A DNA stretch of 64,000 bases from Candidatus Saccharimonadota bacterium. GTDB lineage: Bacteria; Patescibacteriota; Saccharimonadia; Saccharimonadales; Saccharimonadaceae. Made by a program: the position numbers and the translations under genes. The stretch lies in the NCBI GenBank assembly GCA_017531585.1, contig JAFXKT010000002.1, positions 382,203-446,202 on the forward strand. The letters are read 5' to 3'. Positions 34,793 to 44,420 of the stretch are shown here, piece by piece (position 1 is the stretch's first letter; the number at the start of each line of letters is the position of its first letter). The notes beneath the pieces were generated by a model. The model made no database searches. It was not told the origin of the DNA and was given only the letters and a program-made list of their open reading frames with translations.

Positions 34793-36322
34793 TTAAGCAA
34801 GTCTTTTTCTTTTGTTGCCAGGAAGCGCAGCGGCGGCTTTCTTTACGACGTTTTTTGGCTGCTCTTCAACTTCTTCATAATAGTTGTAATAGTTCGAGCC
34901 CTTTGAATGACGAATTGCATTAACAATAATTCCGGCAAATGGAGCTTCAACCTTCTTGAGGTCATCAAGAACAGTCATCAAATCTGCACGGTTAGTCTTA
35001 CCGTTCCAGCAAACAACAGAAACAGCATCGACGAGCTTAGAAGCGACGATAGAATCTGCTAGGCCACCACATGGAGCACCATCAAGGATTACAATATCAA
35101 ACTTCTTCTTAAGTTTCTTCATAACTTCTTCAGCACGAACAGAGCCCAAAATCTCGCTTGGATTTGGCGGGCATGTACCACGAGTAATTACACTTAGACC
35201 CTTAACACTAGTCTTTTTGATGTATTTCTTTAGGGATTCTTCATCATTGCCATCAAGAAGCATATCAGAGAAACCGCTCTTGTTCTTTAGGCAGAAAATG
35301 CGATGCAAGCGACCCTTACGAAGATCGCAGTCAACAAGTAGTACCTTATGACCAGCCAAAGCATAGGCGCTAGCTAGGTTGGAAGAAACGAAGCTCTTAC
35401 CCTCAGACGGATTAACGGAAGTAATAAGAAGACTCTTCATGCCCTTATCGATGGAAGAAAAGCTAAGGTTTGCACGAAGGTTGCGGATACTTTCGGAAGT
35501 ACCAGCCTTTGGTAGATTTACGACAAGAAGTTCGCTGCCACTCTTTTTCATGTTGGCATCAGTTTTGGCGATTTTACCAATAATTGGGATATTGAGTTCT
35601 TTTTCGAGATTTTTGGAATATTTGACAGTATCGTCAAAGTAGAAGATAAGGAATGCAACTGCAGTTACGCCGAACACGCCGACGAAAGCAGCAATTGCCA
35701 TATCGCGCAAAGTCGTATTGTTACTCTGAACATCAGACACGATTGCAGTATCCCACTGCTTAACGTTCTTCTGACCGAACTTCTCTTCTACGACGTTTTC
35801 AAAAACATGAGCAATCTCATTAGTTAGAATCATTGCGCGTTCAGGATTCTTATCTTCGACAGAGATCTGCAAAATCTCAGTATCGTCAATATTTTTAACG
35901 CTAATCTTGCTCTTTAGACTATCGTAGCTTAGTTCATCAAGATTCAAATTAGCCAAAGTTTTCATACGTTCCTCAATTGCAGAATTATCTGCACCAGAAA
36001 CGTAACCTTCACAGGCATGTTTGTCGTCTCTACAAGCCTTTAAACCTTCAATCGTACGATCAAGAACGGTACGGTTCTTAACAAGCTCGCTATAAGTCGT
36101 AACAAGCTTCTGGTTCAAGTTGACCGTAGTCAAATCTTCCTGAACAGTTTTTGCACTGTTGCCACTGTTCAAAACAACAGTTGTCGAGCTCTTGTATAGT
36201 TTTGTTTTTATATTCAAGTCGTAGAACGAAATTGCGCTAACGAGCACAAAGACGGCTACGAGCATCATCCAAACGTATTTTCGGAGATACTTCAAAAATT
36301 CCTTTAGGTCAATCTCTTCCAT
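34793..36322 (-). CDS. Chain-length determinant / bacterial tyrosine kinase (Wzz-BY-kinase fusion)
   Basis: 509 aa from the ATG at 36322. The N-terminal Wzz-like part has two membrane helices (about 18-38 and 210-230) around an outer loop. The cytoplasmic kinase has Walker A SVNPSEGKS, Walker A' LLVDCDLRKG and Walker B FDIVILDGAP, and a Tyr cluster YYNYYEE near the C-terminus as autophosphorylation target. It regulates export and length of capsule or wall polymer. Encoded with its phosphatase and an LCP enzyme. Confidence 0.92.
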   Translation of the reverse strand: MEEIDLKEFLKYLRKYVWMMLVAVFVLVSAISFYDLNIKTKLYKSSTTVVLNSGNSAKTVQEDLTTVNLNQKLVTTYSELVKNRTVLDRTIEGLKACRDDKHACEGYVSGADNSAIEERMKTLANLNLDELSYDSLKSKISVKNIDDTEILQISVEDKNPERAMILTNEIAHVFENVVEEKFGQKNVKQWDTAIVSDVQSNNTTLRDMAIAAFVGVFGVTAVAFLIFYFDDTVKYSKNLEKELNIPIIGKIAKTDANMKKSGSELLVVNLPKAGTSESIRNLRANLSFSSIDKGMKSLLITSVNPSEGKSFVSSNLASAYALAGHKVLLVDCDLRKGRLHRIFCLKNKSGFSDMLLDGNDEESLKKYIKKTSVKGLSVITRGTCPPNPSEILGSVRAEEVMKKLKKKFDIVILDGAPCGGLADSIVASKLVDAVSVVCWNGKTNRADLMTVLDDLKKVEAPFAGIIVNAIRHSKGSNYYNYYEEVEEQPKNVVKKAAAALPGNKRKRLA

Positions 36323-36430
36323 CAAAAATCCCAAAAATTAATAAATAATCTTTATTATTATATCAATTTTTAGGGCAAAAGTCAAGGTTTAGAGAATAAT
36401 TCTTCCCTGTTACTTCGACAAAACAATCAA

Positions 36431-37915
36431 CTATTCGACGCTCATAAATTCGTCAATTTTTGCCTTTGCAGCATTGACGGTATTTTCGTCAGGAATCATA
36501 ACATAAAGCTTCTGTGCACCCATGCTATAAGTTGAAAGCATTGCACCAGAACCATCGACAGAAATGCGTTCCACTTCCCAGCCCTGCAAAGTGCTGAGTT
36601 GTAGCTTAGCAAAGCTAGTAATCTCGTCATAGCTCATACTTGTATCGAAAGAACCTTCGGCATTCTGCAAAATCTTTGGATACTTGGATAGGTAATGTGG
36701 ATCAGAAAGCTTGTCTAGAATAGCAACCACGACGTCTTGCTGATTCTGAATACGATGCCTATCACCACTTTCGTAAGCATAGCGCTCACGAGAATAAGCC
36801 AAAGCACAGTCACTATTAACCATTTGCTTGCCCTTTACAAAATAACAACTCTTATTAGTCCAAGCCGTAAATTCCTGATCAGAATTAATCTCAATTCCGC
36901 CAAGCGTATCTACGACGGAAATAACCGTACTAAAGCTAACCTTGGTCGTATAGTTAATATCAATATTAAACAAATCTTCAATCGTCTTGCGGCTCATCTC
37001 TACGCCGTAAACACCAGCGTGCGTTAGTTTATCCTTCGTACCAGTTGTACCATGAAGCTGAACATAATAATCGCGTGGAATCGAAACAAGCAAAATCTTA
37101 TGCTTCTGTGGGTTTACGACAGCGAGCATATTTACGTCGCTACGAGCAACCGTATTTAGGCCACTACGCGAGTCCGTACCGGAGATATACATAATAAATG
37201 GCTCGGTTTTGACGTCGACCTTGGCTGGCTCGTCTGGAGTATCACTGCGAACCTCAAAGCTATAAAGAACCTTCGTACGTTCTTCAAAATCCAAATCAGT
37301 ATCAGCAAGAATGTCTAGATAGCTCTCATTCAAAACAATTGCTGCAACCTTAGAATCATACAGTGCCGCAACAATCTCGCCAACGTTTTCAAAATCTGCA
37401 GTCTTATGGCTTACGGAAGCCTGAAGCTGGGCCTCGGTATCAGCACGATGCGGATTAGCGCCAATATAGCCAACTGTCTGGCGTTCAAGATTCTTTAACT
37501 CCTTGTATCCGCCATTCTTTAAAACATAAACCGAATAAGTCTCAGTCTCGACATGTTTACCAGTCGCACTCTCAATGAAAGAGATTGCGCTAGAAAGATA
37601 ATGACAGCCATAGCAGTAAAATACACCAAGAATGAACGCTAGAGCCACAAAAGTGATACGTACAGCCTTGCGGGTCTTTGAGTTAACAATCTTCCAGCCA
37701 GTAACCAAAATTAACGTTACAACAACGACGATAATTAGCGCCATCTGCCAGTTTGCTAGGATATTTAGCTTAATCAGACCACTGATTAGCCTAATGCCCA
37801 TTACCGCTTCAAAGACCCAAAATGGGAATAATACAAGCTGGAGCTTGCGAAACTTAGCAAATAATTTCTTATACTTGTTTTGCTCACCCTTCTTACTCTT
37901 GTTCTTATCTGTCAT
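36431..37915 (-). CDS. LytR-CpsA-Psr (LCP) family wall-polymer ligase
   Basis: 494 aa. Four hydrophobic segments in the first ~115 residues, then the outer LCP domain: GTDSRSG, RSDVNMLAVVNP, ILLVSIPRDYYV and the LAYSRERYAYESGDRHR stretch hold the Arg/Asp residues that bind polyprenyl phosphate. LCP enzymes transfer polymers from lipid carriers to peptidoglycan. Upstream neighbour of the BY-kinase gene, so the three probably handle one cell-surface polysaccharide. Confidence 0.92.
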   Translation of the reverse strand: MTDKNKSKKGEQNKYKKLFAKFRKLQLVLFPFWVFEAVMGIRLISGLIKLNILANWQMALIIVVVVTLILVTGWKIVNSKTRKAVRITFVALAFILGVFYCYGCHYLSSAISFIESATGKHVETETYSVYVLKNGGYKELKNLERQTVGYIGANPHRADTEAQLQASVSHKTADFENVGEIVAALYDSKVAAIVLNESYLDILADTDLDFEERTKVLYSFEVRSDTPDEPAKVDVKTEPFIMYISGTDSRSGLNTVARSDVNMLAVVNPQKHKILLVSIPRDYYVQLHGTTGTKDKLTHAGVYGVEMSRKTIEDLFNIDINYTTKVSFSTVISVVDTLGGIEINSDQEFTAWTNKSCYFVKGKQMVNSDCALAYSRERYAYESGDRHRIQNQQDVVVAILDKLSDPHYLSKYPKILQNAEGSFDTSMSYDEITSFAKLQLSTLQGWEVERISVDGSGAMLSTYSMGAQKLYVMIPDENTVNAAKAKIDEFMSVE

Positions 37916-37981
37916 AATATAAATCTTTTGCTATACTATAACATCTTCTAAGGGCTTACCAAAGCTTAAGCAGAACTGCCA

Positions 37982-39298
37982 CTAGACCACAGAAGGCGTA
38001 GCGTCCGGAGTTTTATTGTTCACTTTAGGCTTACGGAATCTCTGCAAACCATATTTTATGCGCTTCCCAAGCGGCGTATTCTTATGGACAATCCTACCTA
38101 CAGACTCGCCAATTGCTCTAGCCTCTCTTTCCGTTAGCTGAGTAAAATACGGTTTGTAGCCTTTTCCGTAATCGGGATTCTGATAATTCTGAGAATTAAG
38201 TAAAAGTAGTTCCGAACCAGGCTCTTTATCCTCGATTGCTTGGTGCTGACGAGCGTGCCATAGTTCATGAGACAAAGTATTAAGAAATTTCCAAGGCGTC
38301 GTCCTAACATTTGCTGCAATAACGAAAGATTCTGATTCTTGAAAGCCCGAAACATCCCCATTAGGATCCATCATCCTTATATTTGGTATATCTTTTAGGC
38401 CATATATCTCGCTAAAAAAGGTCGCGGCCTGAGTTGTGGCCTCAGAATATTTTCCGCTCCCAAACAATTCGGCAAATTTCATTAACTCTTCTTGAGATTC
38501 TTCGGTTTCTAGCGCTTCTACTATTTTTCCGACACGCTCAGCAACAAGCTCCTTGCTAGGATTAAAGGCTTCAGGATTATCTTTACGCATTTTTTCGTTA
38601 ACTTTCTCGTTTAGCCACTTTTCACCCTGTCGCGTAAAAAACCAGCCATTGTGCCACTCGCGCTCTTTTTCCGTAAGCTCATTCCATGCTCTCTGGTCTT
38701 CCATTTTATCTAGAGGACCATAATATTTTTCCTTATAATCATCAGGCTTATAGTCAAGTGGTTCAGCGTCGTAGAAACCCATCTCGGCCAACTGCTCTTT
38801 CCGCGCAGCGTCGGCCTTATCTTCCTCGCTCATTTGGCTATAATCCCAATCGCCCAAATCGCCACGCATAGAAGATCTCATATAATGACTTTTCAAATAT
38901 TCTGCATCAGCTTGATCTTGCAGCTTTTTGTTTTGCTCCTGACGCACAGATTCATGCTCAGCACTTTCCGGCTTAGTAACAATCGTTGAGCCTATCTGTT
39001 TGCCATAAATCAAGTTCTCGTCATAATCATGCAAAAGTTGCGGCGTTTTAATTTCTTTGCCCTGCGGCTGACTCGTTGCCTCTTTTATGCCTTCTGCACC
39101 CAAATCCGAACTATTTCTGTCAGCAAAAAACGGATCATTTTCTACATCTTCTGAAACTTGACTCGTTTCTGCTTCCGCGTCAGAATCATTCCCTTGTTCA
39201 GAGCCAAAAGGATGCTCATTCCCATAATCCACTACAGCATCCCAAGGATTCGCGGAATTATCCCCAGTTTGTTCGCCACTATGCTCATGATTAACCAT
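37982..39298 (-). CDS. Hypothetical protein with a zinc-protease-like HELWH motif
   Basis: About 438 aa. The N-terminal ~150 residues are acidic and Gln/Ser-rich, probably disordered. A charged helical middle follows; near residue 350 LNTLSHELWHARQHQA is an HExxH zinc-peptidase motif with the surrounding helix pattern of domesticated or gluzincin-like proteases. No signal peptide or membrane segment, so cytoplasmic or exported by another route. TAAGAT ends about 7 nt before the ATG at 39298, so the mRNA may be leaderless. Peptidase activity is an inference. Confidence 0.65.
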   Translation of the reverse strand: MVNHEHSGEQTGDNSANPWDAVVDYGNEHPFGSEQGNDSDAEAETSQVSEDVENDPFFADRNSSDLGAEGIKEATSQPQGKEIKTPQLLHDYDENLIYGKQIGSTIVTKPESAEHESVRQEQNKKLQDQADAEYLKSHYMRSSMRGDLGDWDYSQMSEEDKADAARKEQLAEMGFYDAEPLDYKPDDYKEKYYGPLDKMEDQRAWNELTEKEREWHNGWFFTRQGEKWLNEKVNEKMRKDNPEAFNPSKELVAERVGKIVEALETEESQEELMKFAELFGSGKYSEATTQAATFFSEIYGLKDIPNIRMMDPNGDVSGFQESESFVIAANVRTTPWKFLNTLSHELWHARQHQAIEDKEPGSELLLLNSQNYQNPDYGKGYKPYFTQLTEREARAIGESVGRIVHKNTPLGKRIKYGLQRFRKPKVNNKTPDATPSVV

Positions 39299-39320
39299 TA
39301 GTTTTATCTTATCACGCACC

Positions 39321-39350
39321 ACAAAAAATCGCCCCAGATAGAGGCGATTT
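39321..39350 (-). terminator. typA terminator
   Basis: AATCGCC / GGCGATT stem followed by TTTTTTG on the minus strand. Confidence 0.8.
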
Positions 39351-39355
39351 GTTAA

Positions 39356-41170
39356 CTAATTCTTTCTAGCACGCTTGCGCATGACTGGATCGAGCTCCTT
39401 CTTGCGAAGACGTAGAGACTTTGGTGTAACTTCTAGAAGTTCATCTTCCATCAAGAAGTCCAAGCACTGCTCCAAGCTTAGCTGTGTATAAGGAGTAAGC
39501 TGGATTGCGCCATCGGAAGCATGCGTACGCATGTTTGTAAGCTGCTTCTCGCGACAAACGTTAATATCTAGCTCATCTTTCTTGGACAAACCGACAATCA
39601 TACCCTTATATACATCTACCTGAGGCGGAATATATAGAATACCGCGTGCCTGAGCCATATCTAGTGCATAAGCCGTACTCTGACCAGTTTCACTAGCAAC
39701 CAAAGCACCGTTTCTTTCCTGGCTATAGTGAGTAGTTACAGGCTGGTAACCCTTTGGCAAAGTATTCATAATTGCCGTACCCTTGGTACCGGTCAAAAGG
39801 TTGTTGCGAAGACCAATCAAAGCAGCGGTTGTAATCATATAGCGAAAACGAGTTGCACCAGTAGTTGTAAGTTCCTGAGAGACTAGTTCTGCCTTGCGAA
39901 CGCCAAGCTCCTGAGAGACGGCACCGACGAATTCACTAGAAACCTCAATGGTAAGTTCCTCGACTGGTTCATATTCCTGACCATCCTTAATCTTGTAAAC
40001 AACCTCTGGGCGGCCAACTTCCATCTCGTAGCCTTCACGGCGCATAGTTTCAATCAAAACCGAAAGATGAAGCTCTCCGCGGCCAGAAACCTTATAGCCA
40101 AGACCCTGTGGTTCTAGGCGAAGAGCAATATTCGTTTCAAGCTCTTTCTTTAGGCGATCGCCAATCTGACGAGAAGTCGTAAACTCGCCTTCGCGACCCT
40201 TGAGTGGCGAAGTATTTGGGCCAATATAGATAGATAGAGTTGGAGCCTCAAGCTCGATAGTAGGCAAAGCTTCTGGAGTATCACCAGTAGCAACAGTATC
40301 GCCAATGCTTGCCTCGCCAAGACCAGCAAGAGCTACAATATCACCAGCAATAGCAACATCAGCCTCTTCGCGGCCAAGACCACGATAAGTAAATAGGCGA
40401 TCAATCTTACCCTTTACAGTAGAGCCATCAGTCTTCATAATTGTGACACTCTCGTTCTTCTTGAGCTTGCCACGGAAGATCTTACCAATTGCATACTTGC
40501 CAAGATAGCTATCAGCAGCAAGCGCAGCGACAAGAAGCTGTGCGCCCTTAGAGCTATCGACATCTACGTTTGGTTCTGGAATTTCATTAATAATTGCATC
40601 GAAGACAACATGAAGGTCGTTATCTAGCTCTGGAGTCTTACCAGCTTTACCATCACGGGCAACAGCATAATAAACTGGGTATTTGAGCTGATCTTCGCTT
40701 GTTGCGAGTTCTAGGAACAAATCTGCAATTTCGTCTTCAACAATGCCAAGACGCGCAGCTGGCTTATCGATTTTGTTTACAACAACAATAGGCTTCAAGT
40801 CCATTTCTAGCGCCTTCTGCAAGACGAACTTAGTCTGTGGCATTGGGCCTTCCTGTGCATCAACAACCAAAATAACACCGTCGGCCATGTTTAGAGTACG
40901 CTCGACCTCACCAGAGAAGTCTGCGTGACCTGGAGTATCAATAATATTAATCTTGTAGCCGTTGTAATAGATAGCGGTCTGTTTTGCAGTAATCGTAATA
41001 CCACGTTCATGCTCCTGATCACCAGAGTCCATAATGAGCGTCTGGCCCATTTCTGCCTGGTTATCACGGAAGGTATTACTCTGCTTCAAAAGCGCATCAA
41101 CCAAGGTTGTTTTGCCGTGGTCGACGTGTGCAATAATCGCAACGTTGCGAATTTTGCTCTTGTCTTGCAT
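39356..41170 (-). CDS. typA: Ribosome-associated GTPase TypA/BipA
   Basis: 604 aa. G-domain motifs [14 protein letters not shown], the switch [14 protein letters not shown] and NKIDKP, then the beta-barrel and EF-G-like domains and the BipA-specific C-terminal domain. It acts in ribosome assembly and stress adaptation. The ribosome site is AAGAAAGGGG. The 5' region carries three palindromes, one overlapping the -35 box, so its transcription may be controlled. Confidence 0.96.
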   Translation of the reverse strand: MQDKSKIRNVAIIAHVDHGKTTLVDALLKQSNTFRDNQAEMGQTLIMDSGDQEHERGITITAKQTAIYYNGYKINIIDTPGHADFSGEVERTLNMADGVILVVDAQEGPMPQTKFVLQKALEMDLKPIVVVNKIDKPAARLGIVEDEIADLFLELATSEDQLKYPVYYAVARDGKAGKTPELDNDLHVVFDAIINEIPEPNVDVDSSKGAQLLVAALAADSYLGKYAIGKIFRGKLKKNESVTIMKTDGSTVKGKIDRLFTYRGLGREEADVAIAGDIVALAGLGEASIGDTVATGDTPEALPTIELEAPTLSIYIGPNTSPLKGREGEFTTSRQIGDRLKKELETNIALRLEPQGLGYKVSGRGELHLSVLIETMRREGYEMEVGRPEVVYKIKDGQEYEPVEELTIEVSSEFVGAVSQELGVRKAELVSQELTTTGATRFRYMITTAALIGLRNNLLTGTKGTAIMNTLPKGYQPVTTHYSQERNGALVASETGQSTAYALDMAQARGILYIPPQVDVYKGMIVGLSKKDELDINVCREKQLTNMRTHASDGAIQLTPYTQLSLEQCLDFLMEDELLEVTPKSLRLRKKELDPVMRKRARKN

Positions 41171-41197
41171 ATTTGCCCCTTTCTTCCAATAAATCAG

Positions 41198-41240
41198 GAC
41201 GAGCCAAACAGCACTTTATTTAAGCGGTGCTTGCTCGTCC
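41198..41240 (-). other. Leader stem-loop of typA
   Basis: Outer stem GGACGAGC / GCTCGTCC (8 bp) and inner AGCAC / GTGCT, in the 5' untranslated region close to the predicted start site. Confidence 0.6.
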
Positions 41241-41264
41241 CACTAATATATAAATCTGGGCAAA

Positions 41265-41305
41265 ATTATACCAGAAAACGCTTACGTAGTAAAGCGTAAG
41301 CGTTT
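41265..41305 (-). promoter_or_regulatory. typA promoter overlapped by a palindrome
   Basis: -35 TTTACT, 17-nt spacer, -10 TATAAT on the minus strand. An 11-bp inverted repeat AAACGCTTACG / CGTAAGCGTTT (8-nt gap, 41276-41305) covers the -35 box and part of the spacer, like an operator. Confidence 0.6.
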
Positions 41306-41314
41306 CAATAATCT

Positions 41315-41396
41315 AGATAGAATCAAGACGATTCTACTACGCCCTGAGCAGTTTTATGCCTTAATTTCTAAAACATGTTCCGTTTTAGAAATTACA
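41315..41396 (-). repeat. Two further palindromes between typA and its upstream neighbour
   Basis: TAGAATC / GATTCTA with a 5-nt gap (about 41315-41336) and an 11-bp repeat ATTTCTAAAAC / GTTTTAGAAAT with a 7-nt gap (about 41367-41396). Neither has a T run, so they are not obvious terminators for the 41411 gene. Confidence 0.55.
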
Positions 41397-41410
41397 GACA
41401 TAAAAACTCT

Positions 41411-41860
41411 TTACATCTTCTGCGCAAGACGAATCGAAGCATGGTTCACATACACGAAGTCTGCCACAAAGATAGCCAAAGCAAGACTACCGAAAAGCAC
41501 AGAGAGAATAAAGAAGAAATGCATATCGTCGCGCAAATTTTCCTGAATAGCAATATCCTGAAGAAGCTTGCTATTTTCAAACTGCCTCTTCATAACTAAA
41601 GCTTCTGGAGTTTCGGAATTTAGAACAAAATCCCTGTATTCGTCATCGGCAATATTCTCAGCCTCGAATGCCGGTGTAATAAGATTAGACTTCGTATCCT
41701 GAACCTTCAAGAAATTTGTAAAGCAGTAAACTGATGCCCAAGCCATAATTAGACCCAAAGCACCGATAATCATGCCGTCAATCGTAACGCGCGAAATAAA
41801 CGGCCTGTTACTTGCAAAAATCTTTTGCTTAGTTGTTTTTGTGTTTGTTTTTGTTGCCAT
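41411..41860 (-). CDS. Hypothetical two-helix membrane protein
   Basis: 149 aa. Thr/Lys-rich N-terminus, membrane helices at about 30-50 and 110-135, and a ~55-residue outer or inner loop between. Not recognised. The N-terminal MATKTNTKTTK style is shared with the 55059 gene, which also encodes a small membrane protein. AAAGGAC precedes the start. Confidence 0.65.
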   Translation of the reverse strand: MATKTNTKTTKQKIFASNRPFISRVTIDGMIIGALGLIMAWASVYCFTNFLKVQDTKSNLITPAFEAENIADDEYRDFVLNSETPEALVMKRQFENSKLLQDIAIQENLRDDMHFFFILSVLFGSLALAIFVADFVYVNHASIRLAQKM

Positions 41861-41936
41861 AAAAGTCCTTTATTACTTTTCTTAAATTATACAATAAACA
41901 AAAATAATCTCAAGCTTTTTGCCACCCCTGTCGGCC

Positions 41937-41967
41937 AAGAAAAACCGCCCATTTTTCATGGGCGGTT
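41937..41967 (-). terminator. Terminator of the HNH-repeat gene
   Basis: AACCGCCCA / TGGGCGGTT stem, 7-nt loop, TTTC on the minus strand. Confidence 0.85.
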
Positions 41968-41971
41968 AAAA

Positions 41972-42751
41972 TCATGAGACTTTCTCGACAATTTCCTGGA
42001 AATTCTGCCAGCTACCAAACACTTTGACATATGTTCGGTAACAATGCGTTCCATTCTTCTTGCCAAGTTCTTCGGTCGAGGGATGATGGCCGATTAGTTC
42101 CGTAGCGCGCAGATAGTCGGCAAGCAGTTTTGTCTTGTCATGCTCGCCGCGCTTCTTTTTCTTCTGCTTGTTTTTTGGTTTTCGAACCAAATTTGCAGCT
42201 TTGAGCGCATTACTCCAAGAGCCAAAAATCCTTTCAAAGCTCTTTCTACACGGCACACCATTCTTCCGGCCCAAGTCTTTAGCGTTCGGGATTCGCCCTA
42301 AGCATTCACTTAGATCGCTTAGCATTTTAATCATGCTCTCTTTATCCAGGACATTTCTGCAACGATCATAATCGTAGCCAGCCAGAGCGAAAGCTCTTTT
42401 TATGCTTCCAAAACGACTGAAATAAGTAAACCACGACGGCAAATCCTTATTGTTATTAAATTCTACCTGCGTCGGAAGATGACCTTCTCTCTCGACAAAT
42501 GCGCGAAGAGCCGAAAGCAATTCTTCTTCGGTATATCCCTTTGAACGAGTACGAGAACGCTTCGCTTTGAGTCCAGCTGCAAGTACTGCCTCCTCCCACG
42601 TTTTAAATATGGAACTATAGCTACTGTGCGGAAAATCAACCAAACCGCGCTTATGAAGCTCGTCCATTTCTGCCGAACTAGGAGTATGACCAAGAATTGC
42701 GTTGGCTTTAAGAAGCTCATCAATCAATCTTTTGCGTCTATCCTCTGCCAA
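41972..42751 (-). CDS. Four homing-endonuclease-associated repeats
   Basis: 259 aa, TTG start with AAAGGGGGG 8 nt upstream, TGA stop. The whole protein is about four tandem ~50-residue repeats of the form LL-x-LG-x-x-P-(S/T)-x-x-E/DLG....FGSW-x-x-A(L)-x-x-A(G), which match the homing-endonuclease-associated repeat (HNH_repeat) that accompanies HNH nucleases and binds DNA. No HNH nuclease domain is present. A stand-alone DNA-binding regulator is likely. The promoter spacer carries ACAGGGG, the same box as upstream of the kinase/vWA/PurA-like operon. A second ACCCCTGT lies just past its terminator. Confidence 0.78.
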   Translation of the reverse strand: MAEDRRKRLIDELLKANAILGHTPSSAEMDELHKRGLVDFPHSSYSSIFKTWEEAVLAAGLKAKRSRTRSKGYTEEELLSALRAFVEREGHLPTQVEFNNNKDLPSWFTYFSRFGSIKRAFALAGYDYDRCRNVLDKESMIKMLSDLSECLGRIPNAKDLGRKNGVPCRKSFERIFGSWSNALKAANLVRKPKNKQKKKKRGEHDKTKLLADYLRATELIGHHPSTEELGKKNGTHCYRTYVKVFGSWQNFQEIVEKVS

Positions 42752-42802
42752 GAATATCGCCCCCCTTTAAGAACTAGGACTATCAAAATCCCGTGCAAAT
42801 AA

Positions 42803-42830
42803 TTTATACCATTTTCCCCTGTTTTGTCAA
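42803..42830 (-). promoter_or_regulatory. Promoter of the HNH-repeat gene
   Basis: TTGACA, 16-nt spacer, TATAAA on the minus strand; the spacer contains ACAGGGGA. Confidence 0.7.
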
Positions 42831-42914
42831 GCTATTACCCTTTATTTTTATGCTTTATCTGCTTGCAAATTATCCCCCACTCAAAGATAATAAAAATAGA
42901 AAAGTGGAGGTAAT

Positions 42915-43880
42915 ATGAGTAAGTTCGACGATCAATATATTGATCTTTGCAAGCGTATTTTGGCGCACGGCGAAAAAATCACAAACTACAAGAAATCAGA
43001 CAAGCGCAGCAAGAAAACCGCATCCGCAATCCCAGATCACCGCGCTCAAGGCACTAGCGCCGCAGAGACTATCCGTTTGCCACATCAAGTCCTTCAATTC
43101 GATCTCGAAGAGGAGTTCCCTATTCTCGTTTCCAAACAAGTCGGTTTCAAGACAGCCGTTCTAGAAATGCTTTGGATCTACCAGGTCGCATCAAACGACG
43201 TTCGCTGGCTTCAGGATCGCAATATCAAGATTTGGAACGAATGGGAAATCGCCGAAGACGGTAGCTATCAAGGTCGCAACATCAACGAAATCTTCGCAAA
43301 AAAGCACTCCACTGAGCCAAAGACAAATTTTGCACACACAATTGGCACGGCTTACGGCTGGATCGTTAATCGCTATGATCTTATTCGCAATCTTATTGAA
43401 ACCCTCAAAACCAACCCTGGCAACCGCCGCATGGTTCTAAGTCTCTGGCAAAACGAATGGCTCGAGACCGCCGCTCTTCCTAGCTGCGTATGGAACTCGC
43501 AATGGAACCTTATCGACGGACATCTTAACTTACTTGTTACTTCCCGCTCGTCCGATGTTCCGCTTGGTCTTCCATTCAATGTTGTTCAGTACGCTACGCT
43601 CTGCTATCTAATTGCGCAAGTTATCGGCGCCAAACCTGGCCAATTCACCTTCATTACCAACGATGCACATATCTATGCCAACCAAGTCGACGGCATCCGC
43701 GAGCAAATCGCCCGTTATGACAAAGCGGTAAAAGACGGTACACTTCCAAAAGCACCAAAGCTTGTAATCAATCCAGAAATCAAAGATTTCTTCAAGTTCG
43801 ATAATTCACGCGATCTCAAAGATATCCATCTCGAAAACTATGAAAATCTTGGCAAAATCGTAATGCCAGTCACGGAGTAA
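42915..43880 (+). CDS. thyA: Thymidylate synthase
   Basis: 321 aa; GTGGAGGT precedes the start. The catalytic Cys191 is in LPSCVWNSQW. DVPLGLPFNVVQYA and NDAHIYANQVDG are the conserved dUMP-binding segments, and RRMVLSLW holds the phosphate Arg. It converts dUMP to dTMP with methylene-THF. The residue after the catalytic Cys is Val where most ThyA have His. It is 2 nt from folA, which regenerates the folate, and the dCMP deaminase at 932 could supply dUMP. Confidence 0.95.
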   Translation: MSKFDDQYIDLCKRILAHGEKITNYKKSDKRSKKTASAIPDHRAQGTSAAETIRLPHQVLQFDLEEEFPILVSKQVGFKTAVLEMLWIYQVASNDVRWLQDRNIKIWNEWEIAEDGSYQGRNINEIFAKKHSTEPKTNFAHTIGTAYGWIVNRYDLIRNLIETLKTNPGNRRMVLSLWQNEWLETAALPSCVWNSQWNLIDGHLNLLVTSRSSDVPLGLPFNVVQYATLCYLIAQVIGAKPGQFTFITNDAHIYANQVDGIREQIARYDKAVKDGTLPKAPKLVINPEIKDFFKFDNSRDLKDIHLENYENLGKIVMPVTE

Positions 43881-43882
43881 AC

Positions 43883-44356
43883 ATGTTTAGCATTATTGCA
43901 GCAGTGGGAAAGAATAATGAACTCGGTAAAAAAGGTGGCCTCGTCTTTCATATCAAAGAAGACATGAAATTCTTCAAAGAAACCACTACCAGCCACACGG
44001 TTGTTATGGGCTTTAAAACTTGGGAAAGCCTTCCAAAAAAGCTTCCAAATCGCAAAAATATCGTCATAACTTTTGAGGAATTCGAAGGCCCAGACGAATG
44101 CGTAACGGATCTCGAAAAATTCATCAAAGAAAACGAATCCACCAACGAAGAGATCTTTGTCATTGGTGGCGGCTCCATCTATGCACAATTCCTCGAACAC
44201 GCCAAAAAGCTCTACCTAACCGAAGTAGACGGCGAAGATAAAGATGCCGATGTCTTCTTCCCTACATTCGATAAAACACTCTACGACAAAAAAGTTCTCC
44301 GCGAAGGCAACGAATCTGGCATAGATTACAAAATGTGTCTCTACGAAGCAAAATAA
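43883..44356 (+). CDS. folA: Dihydrofolate reductase
   Basis: 157 aa. The N-terminal IIAAVGKNNELGKKGGLVF, the acidic active-site residue in KEDMKFFKE, GFKTWESLP, and the NADPH loop FVIGGGSIYAQFL are typical. It reduces dihydrofolate made by ThyA; the two genes are 2 nt apart and translationally linked. Confidence 0.95.
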   Translation: MFSIIAAVGKNNELGKKGGLVFHIKEDMKFFKETTTSHTVVMGFKTWESLPKKLPNRKNIVITFEEFEGPDECVTDLEKFIKENESTNEEIFVIGGGSIYAQFLEHAKKLYLTEVDGEDKDADVFFPTFDKTLYDKKVLREGNESGIDYKMCLYEAK

Positions 44357-44368
44357 TAAGCACGAAAA

Positions 44369-44400
44369 TACCCCCGGCATTACTGCCAGGGGATATTTTT
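44369..44400 (+). terminator. Terminator between folA and purC
   Basis: ATACCCC-type stem pairing with GGGGATAT around GGCA / TGCC, T run after it; also usable from the purC side. Confidence 0.85.
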
Positions 44401-44420
44401 TGTTTTTGTCTTACTGACGA

